The notes beneath the pieces were generated by a model, which was not told where the DNA came from, did no database searches, and saw only the letters and a list, made by a program, of their open reading frames with translations. A DNA stretch of 8,376 nucleotides, from NCBI GenBank assembly GCA_036397475.1, contig DASWIV010000179.1, positions 1 through 8,376 of the forward strand, read 5' to 3'. Each line of letters begins with the position of its first letter. The stretch's first letter is position 1. The DNA comes from DASWIV01 sp036397475. Lineage in GTDB: Bacteria; JAJVIF01; JAPKYR01. This document shows, in pieces, positions 1 through 6,123 of the stretch. Made by a program: the position numbers and the translations under genes.

Positions 1-109
1 GTCGGCGTCGAGGCGATGGAGATCGCTAAATGGATCAGATCTCTTACCGAAAATTATTTCAGGAGTTCAATTCAGGGATGGAGTGATAGCAGAAGGAGCC
101 GCCGCCTGA
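1..109 (+). other. Possible 3' end of an upstream gene, frame unresolved
   Basis: Two plus-strand frames are open from the left edge. Frame 2 runs to a TGA at 107-109 and would end in an Ala-rich tail (DGVIAEGAAA), leaving 29 bases before the stop of the convergent minus-strand gene, which is a normal spacing. Frame 1 starts with a helix-like stretch (VEAMEIAKWIRSL) but continues to 213, across the end of the opposing gene, and turns low-complexity and basic. I recognise neither. Frame 2 gives the tidier gene layout; frame 1 has the more protein-like beginning. A sequencing frameshift between them is possible. Confidence 0.25.
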
Positions 110-138
110 TGGGTCATACACAACATTTGACAATAACT

Positions 139-555
139 CTAATCGCCATTAACATCCACGCTCCTGTTATCCCGAAAATTTACACGTTTCTTTCCTTCGA
201 TCAGATTGCTTAACCTGGACGGTTTCGGGGAATTGTCCACGACCATTGAACCGGTGACGTCGTGGATCTTTTCATCCGGCTTTAAGTCGAACATTGGCGG
301 AGGGGGCGGTTCAAAGGGATTGGTTCCATTCTCGACATGCTCCTTTAAATCTTCAGCAAGGATCTGGTCGATGGATTTGAATTCCCCCGCGAGGTCGCGT
401 CGCCATTTCGGCGGTATTCTGGAAACATCTTTCATCGTTATTAATGGGACAAATTCATAATTCGAATGTTGCGTCCGGGCACCGGGCAAACGCAGGAAGC
501 GCTGAAGGTTATTAATTGACAGAAATGAATCCAACCCTGAATTACCGAATCCCAT
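139..555 (-). CDS. Hypothetical protein with short poly-Pro segment
   Basis: This 138-residue protein is not one I recognise. It has no signal peptide or membrane segment, so it is probably cytoplasmic. The middle is charged and likely helical (about residues 49-74, with KWRRDLAGEFKSIDQILAEDL). A run of five prolines (83-87) follows, then a polar, probably flexible tail ending VDVNGD. The minus strand is preferred over an overlapping plus-strand frame (206-460) because it is longer, its composition is protein-like, and the gene ends neatly beside the fragment at the left edge. The ATG at 555 has no clear Shine-Dalgarno sequence; Met41 is an alternative start. It is divergent from the rhomboid-like gene, with a 54-base AT-rich gap between them. 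The poly-Pro run may require EF-P for translation, which is inference from general knowledge. Confidence 0.6.
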   Translation of the reverse strand: MGFGNSGLDSFLSINNLQRFLRLPGARTQHSNYEFVPLITMKDVSRIPPKWRRDLAGEFKSIDQILAEDLKEHVENGTNPFEPPPPPMFDLKPDEKIHDVTGSMVVDNSPKPSRLSNLIEGKKRVNFRDNRSVDVNGD

Positions 556-609
556 ATTTAAGCGGGTAATCTGTTAAAATATAAAAATAGAAATACACGG
601 TGGTGCTGA
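556..609. promoter_or_regulatory. AT-rich divergent intergenic region, candidate promoters
   Basis: This 54-base gap separates two divergent genes, so it should hold start signals for both. It contains an AT-rich core at 574-588. On the plus strand TATAAA (580-585) is a possible -10, with a poor -35 match TTTAAG (557-562) at 17-base spacing. On the minus strand TATATT (583 down to 578) lies about 23 bases from the ATG at 555. GGTGGT at 599-604, five bases before the TTG at 610, is a weak ribosome-binding candidate. Neither promoter is strong by sigma-70 criteria. Confidence 0.3.
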
Positions 610-1440
610 TTGAGCTACGACGACCTGGGAGAATACAGAAGGCAGATTGAGGGTCATTATCGACTTGGCATGCAGGGCGGCTGGACACAGGGCGCCAGGT
701 GGACCCGCATTCTGCTATTCACTCTGACGGTATTGCTTGTAGTAGTTCTTATTATTCTGACAAGGTTTCAGAACCAGGCTAATAATCAGATACTGGTGTT
801 CCTCAATGCCTCACAGGTCATAAAAGGAAGTGTCTGGCAGGTTTTGACATCCGCGATATTTCTTCCTCCGGTTGTCCCGCCGATGAACTGGCAGTCAATA
901 TTCTATTTATTCTACCTGTTGATTTTTGGCCCTAAGGTCGAAAGGGAATGGGGAAGCAACCGATTCATCCGTTTTTACATAACATCGGCAATTCTTGCCA
1001 GCCTGATCACATTGATAATTCTGTTACCGACAAGATTCGCCGCATCCCCGGTATCCACAGCCAGCGCGGCAATTTTCGCTGTTATGTTCGCTTACGCCAC
1101 CATGTGGCCTCGCGACGCATTTTTTTTATTCGGCATTTTCCCGATGCCCATGTTCACTGTTGCCCTGGGGCTGTTCGGACTGGAAGTGTTGTGGGTATTC
1201 CTTGGACAGCCTGATGCTATAGGAAGCGTTGTGGGGTTCGGGATCGGGTATATCGCCATGAAAGTTCCCGCCGTACGCTCGCTGGTCCTTGGGGATGTCA
1301 AAACGCAGAAGGTAACCGCGACATCCAGGGTCTCAAGGCAGGAGCACGAGAGGATTTCTCCCGCCATACCTGAACCGGCATCCGATAAGAAGGAAGAGCC
1401 TGAGTCGAAGAAAAATAGGACAGGATTTCTGGAGATGTAA
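610..1440 (+). CDS. Rhomboid-fold membrane protein, probable pseudoprotease
   Basis: A 276-residue multi-pass inner-membrane protein with about six hydrophobic segments between residues 32 and 220. Rhomboid hallmarks are visible: W76QVLT before TM2, then FG(106-107) followed by E111 and G115 in the loop after TM2, and the TASAAIF segment (150-156) at the active-site helix. The usual GxSG is here T150-A-S152-A. The TM6 motif His-x-Gly-Gly is A203-I-G-S, so the catalytic His is missing. The oxyanion His/Asn of TM2 align with Q95 and Y99. It therefore looks like an inactive, derlin-like rhomboid that may bind or escort membrane proteins rather than cleave them. The tail (230-276) is polar and charged. 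The TTG at 610 directly follows an in-frame TGA and has a weak GGTGGT upstream; Met21 at 670 is an alternative start. The gene ends five bases from the convergent neighbour. Confidence 0.8.
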   Translation: MSYDDLGEYRRQIEGHYRLGMQGGWTQGARWTRILLFTLTVLLVVVLIILTRFQNQANNQILVFLNASQVIKGSVWQVLTSAIFLPPVVPPMNWQSIFYLFYLLIFGPKVEREWGSNRFIRFYITSAILASLITLIILLPTRFAASPVSTASAAIFAVMFAYATMWPRDAFFLFGIFPMPMFTVALGLFGLEVLWVFLGQPDAIGSVVGFGIGYIAMKVPAVRSLVLGDVKTQKVTATSRVSRQEHERISPAIPEPASDKKEEPESKKNRTGFLEM

Positions 1441-1445
1441 TTTAT

Positions 1446-2675
1446 CTATCCGCCGAGAGCCGATTCAGCGGCGGCGTAGATCTCATCCCGCCATTCTTCG
1501 TAGGAAATAACCAGATCGCGAATATCCGAGGCCAGCTCAATTTCGCCCATGCTATCCTGGGAGTCGTATTCGATATTTATATACGCGGTTATGGTCCGCC
1601 ACATATTCGAAGCCTCTTCGGAGTTTTCCAGGTATTCATAGATTCGGGCGAGATTGTAGTAATAGCCGAACGGAGTCCCGGAGCCTTCGGCGTAACGTGT
1701 CGCGTTGACAGCGTAGCGGGGCATGGACGCCCATCGAGATCCTTCTTCGAACTCGCCGTCGACCGCTTCGGACGCGAGCATTTCCAAAGGCGTAATCAGC
1801 CTTTCGTATTCTGAAGCGAAATCTTCGTTGCTGAGGACAAACCGGGTACCGTTCCATGTGTAAAAATCGCGCCAGGACATAAGCCAGCTCCCATTTTCAC
1901 TGACCGAAAATTTACTCGAGGAGATAGCGTAGCGTCCGTGCTGCTCTTCGATCTCGCCATAGTCGGTATCGTAGCCCCATGAATGGAATCCGACAATGAA
2001 GCCATCCTCCGTTCCAAGAAGAACTGAATAATAACTTGTAGGCTGGAACTGAAATCCCTCGATATCCAAAATGCAATCGAGTTTTCCGTCCGCATTCATG
2101 TCCTTGAATTCCCATCGGGGAATCTCACTGTTTGCAAGATCCTGCTGCCACTGGATGTATTCCTGCGAAGTAGCGTTGAACAGGGGACCGCGGTAGTTGA
2201 ATTCGCTCTCGATCTTCGTGAACTCAGGGCTGATCGTTAGTCTGGAGCTGTCCAGCCTGTCTTTGAGCTCAGGAGGGGTCAGATTTATCAAATCGATCAC
2301 ATTGAAATCGTTGCCAATGCGGTTGATGATCGCAAGAAAATAACCGGTCACGGAATATGAGTCGGAAAGGTCGATCAATCCCGCCGATGTCGACTGCTGG
2401 AATGCTATAAGGTACGCGAATGAAGCCCGGGAGCCGTTGGGAGGATTCAAAACCCGTACGTTTCGTACCAGGTAATATCCGTCTCTATTATCCTGCACAA
2501 TTCTCGCCTGAAGGAACCTGATCGCGTCGAGCTCCTGCGAGACATTCATCGGGCTTTCAAAATAATAGAAAAAGCCTGTTTCTTCGGATGAATTATCCTG
2601 CGCAAACGATGGACTTACCGCAAAGGCTGCGATAAGCACCACCGCGAAAATAACAAATTTGTTTAATGGTCCCAT
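1446..2675 (-). CDS. Secreted protein of unknown family, Ca-loop-like motif
   Basis: A 409-residue protein that I do not recognise as a family. It has a clear Sec signal peptide: K6, a hydrophobic core about 7-22, and probable cleavage after SFA25 before QD, so it is periplasmic or exported. The middle contains D192-M-N-A-D196-G-K-L-D200, the DxNxDGxxD pattern of EF-hand-like, VCBS or FG-GAP calcium loops, followed by beta-rich sequence ending in a WNGTRFV strand (274-280). The C-terminal 100 residues are helical, with one TPR-like stretch (YYYNLARIYEYLENSEEASNMW, about 338-359). There is no membrane anchor after the signal. The ATG at 2675 is preceded by AAGG seven bases upstream on the minus strand, which supports this start. 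It is convergent with the rhomboid-like gene and divergent from the HPt gene, so it is probably transcribed alone. Confidence 0.8.
   Translation of the reverse strand: MGPLNKFVIFAVVLIAAFAVSPSFAQDNSSEETGFFYYFESPMNVSQELDAIRFLQARIVQDNRDGYYLVRNVRVLNPPNGSRASFAYLIAFQQSTSAGLIDLSDSYSVTGYFLAIINRIGNDFNVIDLINLTPPELKDRLDSSRLTISPEFTKIESEFNYRGPLFNATSQEYIQWQQDLANSEIPRWEFKDMNADGKLDCILDIEGFQFQPTSYYSVLLGTEDGFIVGFHSWGYDTDYGEIEEQHGRYAISSSKFSVSENGSWLMSWRDFYTWNGTRFVLSNEDFASEYERLITPLEMLASEAVDGEFEEGSRWASMPRYAVNATRYAEGSGTPFGYYYNLARIYEYLENSEEASNMWRTITAYINIEYDSQDSMGEIELASDIRDLVISYEEWRDEIYAAAESALGG
1450..1474 (-). terminator. Weak hairpin at the end of the secreted-protein gene
   Basis: Six-base arms CCGCCG (1450-1455) and CGGCGG (1469-1474) flank a 13-base loop. 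The hairpin covers the last codons of the minus-strand gene and is followed on that strand by the AT-rich ATAGATAAAT. There is no true T-tract and the loop is long, so this is a weak candidate. It sits in the only place where the two convergent genes could share a terminator. Confidence 0.2.
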
Positions 2676-2733
2676 ACGTCCGCCTTATCCTCACCGGATT
2701 TCCCATTATTAGCTGTCTGGCAAAGATGCTAAC

Positions 2734-2752
2734 ACGATGTGGACTCCATCGT
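2734..2752. repeat. Perfect 6-base inverted repeat in divergent spacer
   Basis: ACGATG (2734-2739) and CATCGT (2747-2752) form a perfect inverted repeat around a seven-base centre. It lies in the spacer between the divergent secreted-protein and HPt genes, about 60 bases upstream of the former. No T-tract follows, so it is not an intrinsic terminator. It could be an operator for a dimeric regulator, or chance. Confidence 0.25.
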
Positions 2753-2842
2753 CAAAGCGATTAATACCTCCCAATCGAATTTTATTCCTGTCAATTTATT
2801 CATGCTGATTAAATTCTATCATTATTTATCTCCTCCCGGATG

Positions 2843-2872
2843 CTGACATTATTAGAGAGGAAGCCTTTAAAT
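2843..2872 (+). promoter_or_regulatory. Candidate sigma-70-like promoter for the HPt gene
   Basis: CTGACA (2843-2848) matches five of six -35 positions and TTAAAT (2867-2872) four of six -10 positions, with an 18-base spacer. Transcription would begin near 2879, giving a leader of about 32 bases that includes the ribosome-binding site at 2899. The rest of the 2676-2910 spacer is AT-rich and holds no gene that I can see. Confidence 0.4.
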
Positions 2873-2898
2873 AGGAAAAATTGGATGAATTAAGGCAT

Positions 2899-2903
2899 GA
2901 GGA
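2899..2903 (+). promoter_or_regulatory. Ribosome-binding site that sets the HPt start
   Basis: GAGGA lies seven bases before the ATG at 2911, an ideal Shine-Dalgarno arrangement. It favours this ATG over an in-frame TTG at 2881, which has only a purine-poor AAAAA tract upstream. Confidence 0.65.
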
Positions 2904-2910
2904 TGAAAAA

Positions 2911-3297
2911 ATGACCGACTACTCAATACCCGGATATTCGGGAAATTTACAGGACTTCGATTATGAAGACGCACTCGACCGTGTAGGAGGAGATGTCGAG
3001 TTCCTTAGAGAGCTGATCGACCTTTTCATTGAAACTTCCGAGGGCAATATCGATGAGCTGACCAGGTCATTAGACCATGGAGATACCGACACTTCCAGGC
3101 GTGCCGCCCACACTCTCAAGGGCGCGGCAGGAAATGTATCGGCGTCGAAAGTACGGGAAATAGCCGCGAAAATCGAAGAGGCGATTTCAAACGGCGATAT
3201 GGATATAGCTGAATCGATGGTCGACCCTTTGAAATCGGAATTCGACAACCTGGTCATAATCCTGAAATCGACAGAATTTCCGGATAACGAATTCTGA
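2911..3297 (+). CDS. Stand-alone HPt (histidine phosphotransfer) protein
   Basis: This 128-residue cytoplasmic protein is almost entirely one HPt domain. It begins with FDYEDALDRVGGDVEFLREL (about 16-35), typical of the first HPt helices. H67 in AAHTLKGAAGNV is the expected phospho-acceptor, followed by the conserved LKG-AG pattern. The remaining helices run to about residue 120. In the family such proteins pass phosphoryl groups between receiver domains in multistep phosphorelays. No histidine kinase or receiver domain is encoded in this window, so its partners must be elsewhere. The start at 2911 is chosen for its GAGGA site; a TTG at 2881 would add ten residues. It is first in a same-strand run of four genes, with 59 bases to the chosen start of the permease gene. 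The spacing allows co-transcription but does not show a functional link. Confidence 0.88.
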   Translation: MTDYSIPGYSGNLQDFDYEDALDRVGGDVEFLRELIDLFIETSEGNIDELTRSLDHGDTDTSRRAAHTLKGAAGNVSASKVREIAAKIEEAISNGDMDIAESMVDPLKSEFDNLVIILKSTEFPDNEF

Positions 3298-3356
3298 TAT
3301 ATAAATTGCAGTCTCAATTGCCTGCCGGAACACGGTCGGGGTATGATTTCCCGGCT

Positions 3357-4313
3357 ATGGCAGGATTAGACGAAATTCTACGAAAATATCCCGAACTTAA
3401 AAAACCCAGGCCTGATTACTGGATAATCCCTTCCATTATTGTGGTACTGGCGATAATCATGTGGAGCTCTGTCGATACGGAGCTCGTGGACGTAGAACGC
3501 GGAGCTGAAGGGAATGTCGCGATTGACACGCTTCATCCGCGGTGGGATGCGGCGATGAACATTATTTTCGGGATTCACCGTCAGGCGTACGAAGAAATTA
3601 ACGGCGAGAAGGTTCGACTTACCCGGACTGTCGATGGTGAGGAAGTTCCGGTCACAAGGCGTACCGGAGGATTGATTCGTCCCGATTTCGGTCCGGACAC
3701 GATGAAGGTCCTGCTTCCGGACATGCTCGAAACTATTGAGATCGCGCTTCTCGGGACATTAATGGCGGTGATCCTAGCTTTTCCTCTGTCATTTTTAGCG
3801 GCGCGAAATATTGTCGGGACATCGCCGCTTGCACAGACGGTTTATGGAGCAACAAGATTTGTATTTAATTTTTTGTCTGCGATACCCGCGTTGATTGTGG
3901 CTTTGATTTTTACTGTCATAGTTGGGGTTGGTCCGGCTGCGGGTGTTCTTGCGCTTGGGTTCCATTCAATAGGAATGCTCGGACGCCTGTTCGCTGAGGC
4001 TTTGGAAAATGTCGATAAGCGGCCGATCGAGGGCGTGCAGTCTACGGGCGCTAACCAGGTCGAGACGGTAGCGTATGCAGTAGTGCCGCAAATCGGACCG
4101 TTATTAGTCGCGTACTCGATATACCGGTGGGATATCAATGTCAGGATGAGCATGATCCTGGGATTTGTCGGTGCGGGAGGGATAGGAGTATTTCTGCAGC
4201 AGAAAATAAATATTTTCTCATACAGCCAGGTGTCGACGTCGTTTATTCTGATACTTGTTACTGTAACGCTGATTGACTTAGGGTCGAGCTGGATACAGCG
4301 AAGGCTTATATGA
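3357..4313 (+). CDS. phnE: PhnE-type phosphonate ABC transporter permease
   Basis: A 318-residue inner-membrane permease of the binding-protein-dependent transport family, PhnE type. PhnE forms the channel for phosphonate or phosphate-ester uptake with the ATPase PhnC and the binding protein PhnD. After TM1 (about 21-36) the characteristic LPDMLETIEIALLGT (120-134) and FPLSFLAARN (about 142-151) segments appear, followed by the EAA loop EALENVDKRPIEG (214-226), which contacts the ATPase. The GFVGAGGIG stretch near the end is also family-typical. Unusual is the segment of about 85 mostly polar residues between TM1 and TM2 (about 37-121), which makes the protein longer than common PhnE proteins of roughly 260-280 residues. 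No phnC or phnD lies nearby. The start is uncertain: ATG 3357 is preferred, but TTG 3306 or 3318 could add up to 17 residues, and none has a convincing ribosome-binding site. The substrate cannot be fixed from sequence. Confidence 0.85.
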   Translation: MAGLDEILRKYPELKKPRPDYWIIPSIIVVLAIIMWSSVDTELVDVERGAEGNVAIDTLHPRWDAAMNIIFGIHRQAYEEINGEKVRLTRTVDGEEVPVTRRTGGLIRPDFGPDTMKVLLPDMLETIEIALLGTLMAVILAFPLSFLAARNIVGTSPLAQTVYGATRFVFNFLSAIPALIVALIFTVIVGVGPAAGVLALGFHSIGMLGRLFAEALENVDKRPIEGVQSTGANQVETVAYAVVPQIGPLLVAYSIYRWDINVRMSMILGFVGAGGIGVFLQQKINIFSYSQVSTSFILILVTVTLIDLGSSWIQRRLI

Positions 4314-4344
4314 TGAGTAAATTTTTATTGGCCGATTTTTGCGC

Positions 4345-4356
4345 TACACTATATTC
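4345..4356 (+). promoter_or_regulatory. Candidate -10 element for a leaderless transcript
   Basis: TACACT (4345-4350) fits the TANNNT -10 pattern and is followed by exactly six bases before the ATG at 4357, so transcription would begin at the A of the start codon. No Shine-Dalgarno sequence precedes this ATG. The arrangement matches the leaderless promoters described in several bacterial lineages. The -35 region at 17-base spacing (TTTATT) is poor. An overlapping TATATT (4350-4355) with TTGGCC (4328-4333) would start transcription inside the gene and is less useful. Confidence 0.35.
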
Positions 4357-4791
4357 ATGCCTTTTGACGATAATTTATTCGAGCAGGCACCGGATTTTTT
4401 CCGCGAACGGTTTTCAGGCCAGGCGTTGAGCCATCTCGATGAGATCGTCCTTAGCTGGCAGTACGGCGGACATCCTATCCTGTGGGAAGATTCATTCGCC
4501 CTGTTCCAGGTATTCCTTGAAAACGGACCAGCCCCGATCTTCAGGCTGTACGCGCCGGTCGACGGCTCTCCTGCCCGAATTGAAGTAGACCCGTCGGACG
4601 CAGTACAGTCCGGGATACCGTCGGAATTTATCACAAAATTATGGGGCGAACTTGCGTACATCGGAAAAACAACCGAGAACGCCCACGTTCCGATCACGGT
4701 TTCTCTCGGGAAATTCAGCCGTGGAGACCGTAAGGTCTTTCTCGCATATGCGCTGACGATAGCGAGGTCGCTGGCGAGTCCGCCGGAATAA
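4357..4791 (+). CDS. Hypothetical protein, 144 residues
   Basis: I do not recognise this protein. It has no signal peptide or membrane segment and looks like a compact, soluble alpha/beta cytoplasmic protein. Visible features are an acidic, aromatic N-terminus (MPFDDNLFEQAPDFF), a Trp/aromatic-rich middle (LSWQYGG at 32-38, ILWEDSFALFQVF at 41-53), a likely beta-hairpin (about 60-77) and a hydrophobic C-terminal helix (KVFLAYALTIARSLA). The ATG at 4357 is chosen over a TTG at 4339 because a candidate -10 element overlaps the extra residues. It follows the permease by 43 bases and precedes the hydrolase lipoprotein by 40 bases, all on the same strand. It may have its own promoter and lead the hydrolase gene. 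Confidence 0.7.
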   Translation: MPFDDNLFEQAPDFFRERFSGQALSHLDEIVLSWQYGGHPILWEDSFALFQVFLENGPAPIFRLYAPVDGSPARIEVDPSDAVQSGIPSEFITKLWGELAYIGKTTENAHVPITVSLGKFSRGDRKVFLAYALTIARSLASPPE

Positions 4792-4831
4792 AAATTTGCG
4801 CGTAATAGTTAACCTGGGTGATAATATTAAT

Positions 4832-6049
4832 ATGTTTCGAGCGTCGATTCTTTGTATGTTAATTTTCCTGATTCTTTCGATCGGTTGCGGCAAGTCAAAA
4901 TTCAGCGGTGACTGGGGCGACGGCATTGAAAACGTGATAGTGATAGCTATCGATACATGCCGCGCTAACCATCTCGGCTTTATGGGATATACGCGGGACA
5001 CGTCGCCCAATCTCGATGAATTCGCGGCGCGATCGGTGGTTTTTGAATCCGCATACACACCACGAGCGCTGACACTACCGTCCTTCACCAGCCTTTTTAC
5101 CGGACTTCACACAATTAACACCCACATTTACCAGAACGAATGGCCCCTGGATCACTCATTGCATCATCTTACAGAGGATTTCCAGGCGGCGGGGTACACC
5201 ACTGTAGGATGTCCGGCAAGCAAGATCCTTGACGCCAGGATGGGAATCGGGAAAGGCTTTCACGTTTACAATGTCCCGGAAAATCCTCCTCGTTACGCCG
5301 CGGAAGAAATTGAAACGATGAAAAGCGAGATCCGGAATATCCAGGGTCCGCTTTTTTTGGTTTATCATTTCTGGGAACTTCACTCGCCCTATGAGCCGGA
5401 ACCTGACAAGCTTGCCATGTTCGCCGATCCGGATTACAGCGGTCCGATGGACGGCTCTGTCGAGGTTATGAATTCGTACAACCTGGAAGAAACATATTTC
5501 GACGCTGCCGATATCCAGCACGGAATCGATCTGTACGATGGTGAAATAAGGGGGCTCGACGCCCATCTCGGGGATCTGTTAGACTGGCTGGATGAAGAAG
5601 GCTATATAGACAATTCGTTGATTGTAATTACCGGAGACCACGGGGAGTCGCTTGGCGAGGGACACTTTTTCCAGCACCTGAGAGATTCGGATGTCGAGCT
5701 GCATATACCGCTCATTTTCCATTTTCCCGGCGACCGTGGAGCGGGAACACGTCTCGATCCTCTTGCTGAAACCATGGATATTCTTCCGACTGTAATGGAT
5801 ATAGTGGGAATGGATGTACCCACACAGATTAACGGGAAGTCGCTAAAGCCGTTCATAGTGGGCGATCCGCCTGCACAGTGGAGGGAATTCGTACTCAGTG
5901 TGGGCGTTCAATACGAGGATGATTATCTGTATAGCATATTTAATGGTGAAGGGCGAAGGAGAGTTGAATCGCCGGTACTTCCACCAGAACCTGTCGATTT
6001 AACACCGGAGCAGCTGGAGCACTTAAGGTCGCTTGGGTATATACAGTAA
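4832..6049 (+). CDS. Sulfatase-fold lipoprotein with Thr nucleophile
   Basis: A 405-residue member of the sulfatase/alkaline-phosphatase superfamily. It begins with a lipoprotein-like signal: a hydrophobic core, then LSIGC with C19 as the probable lipidated Cys, which places it in the periplasm on a membrane. The family core is clear: metal-binding D41 in IAIDTCR, nucleophile segment T81-L-P-S-F-T-S-L-F-T-G, HFWELHSPY (179-187, H184), and the metal-binding D269-H270 in ITGDHGESLGEG. The sulfatase CxPSR motif is absent: Thr replaces the Cys that becomes formylglycine and Phe replaces Arg. This points to a Thr-type phospho- or phosphonate-ester hydrolase or transferase, or another unassigned activity, not a classical sulfatase. 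The usual ELYDL-DP-E segment near the C-terminus is missing, but the typical LRSLGYI ending remains. ATG 4832 has GGGTGA ten bases upstream; TTG 4796 is an alternative start. Confidence 0.85.
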   Translation: MFRASILCMLIFLILSIGCGKSKFSGDWGDGIENVIVIAIDTCRANHLGFMGYTRDTSPNLDEFAARSVVFESAYTPRALTLPSFTSLFTGLHTINTHIYQNEWPLDHSLHHLTEDFQAAGYTTVGCPASKILDARMGIGKGFHVYNVPENPPRYAAEEIETMKSEIRNIQGPLFLVYHFWELHSPYEPEPDKLAMFADPDYSGPMDGSVEVMNSYNLEETYFDAADIQHGIDLYDGEIRGLDAHLGDLLDWLDEEGYIDNSLIVITGDHGESLGEGHFFQHLRDSDVELHIPLIFHFPGDRGAGTRLDPLAETMDILPTVMDIVGMDVPTQINGKSLKPFIVGDPPAQWREFVLSVGVQYEDDYLYSIFNGEGRRRVESPVLPPEPVDLTPEQLEHLRSLGYIQ

Positions 6050-6071
6050 GTGCCCGGTCAAAATTCCCAAC

Positions 6072-6123
6072 GAGCGCCGGCAACTCGGTTCTGGCCATTA
6101 CGGAGCACCGGCATCGTGCCGGT
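6072..6123. repeat. Two related GC-rich hairpin elements, REP-like
   Basis: GAGCGCCGGCAAC (6072-6084) and GAGCACCGGCATC (6103-6115) match at 11 of 13 bases, 31 bases apart. The second extends into a perfect hairpin, ACCGGCA (6107-6113) and TGCCGGT (6117-6123). The first can form a weaker hairpin with CGAG (6071-6074) and CTCG (6084-6087) around the palindrome GCCGGC. They fill most of the 83-base gap between convergent genes. Neither is followed by a T-tract, so an intrinsic terminator is doubtful. A dispersed palindromic repeat or a factor-dependent 3' end is plausible. Confidence 0.45.

Noticed and set aside
206..460. Plus-strand open frame opposite the 139-555 gene
   Set aside because: Shorter, Gly/Ser-rich and antisense to a more protein-like minus-strand frame; the Gly run is just the complement of the Pro codons.
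1120..1127. Run of eight T in the rhomboid-like gene, a possible phase-variation or slippage site
   Set aside because: The frame stays intact on both sides and the run encodes a natural Phe-Phe-Leu in a membrane segment; a single run is weak evidence.
948..1367. Open frames on both strands inside the rhomboid-like gene
   Set aside because: They lie wholly within a gene with clear family motifs and have unnatural His/Pro/Ser-rich compositions.
1636..2115. Alternative minus-strand frames inside the secreted-protein gene
   Set aside because: Arg/Ser-rich shadows without a plausible start or domain; the 409-residue frame has a signal peptide and a ribosome-binding site.
3306..3356. Extension of the permease to the TTG at 3306
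   Set aside because: No ribosome-binding site precedes it and the added residues are not like a PhnE N-terminus; it remains possible, so it is noted as an alternative.
4639..5088. Minus-strand open frame across the junction of the 144-residue protein and the lipoprotein
   Set aside because: It crosses two better-supported plus-strand genes and is rich in Arg and Ile in a way typical of antisense frames.
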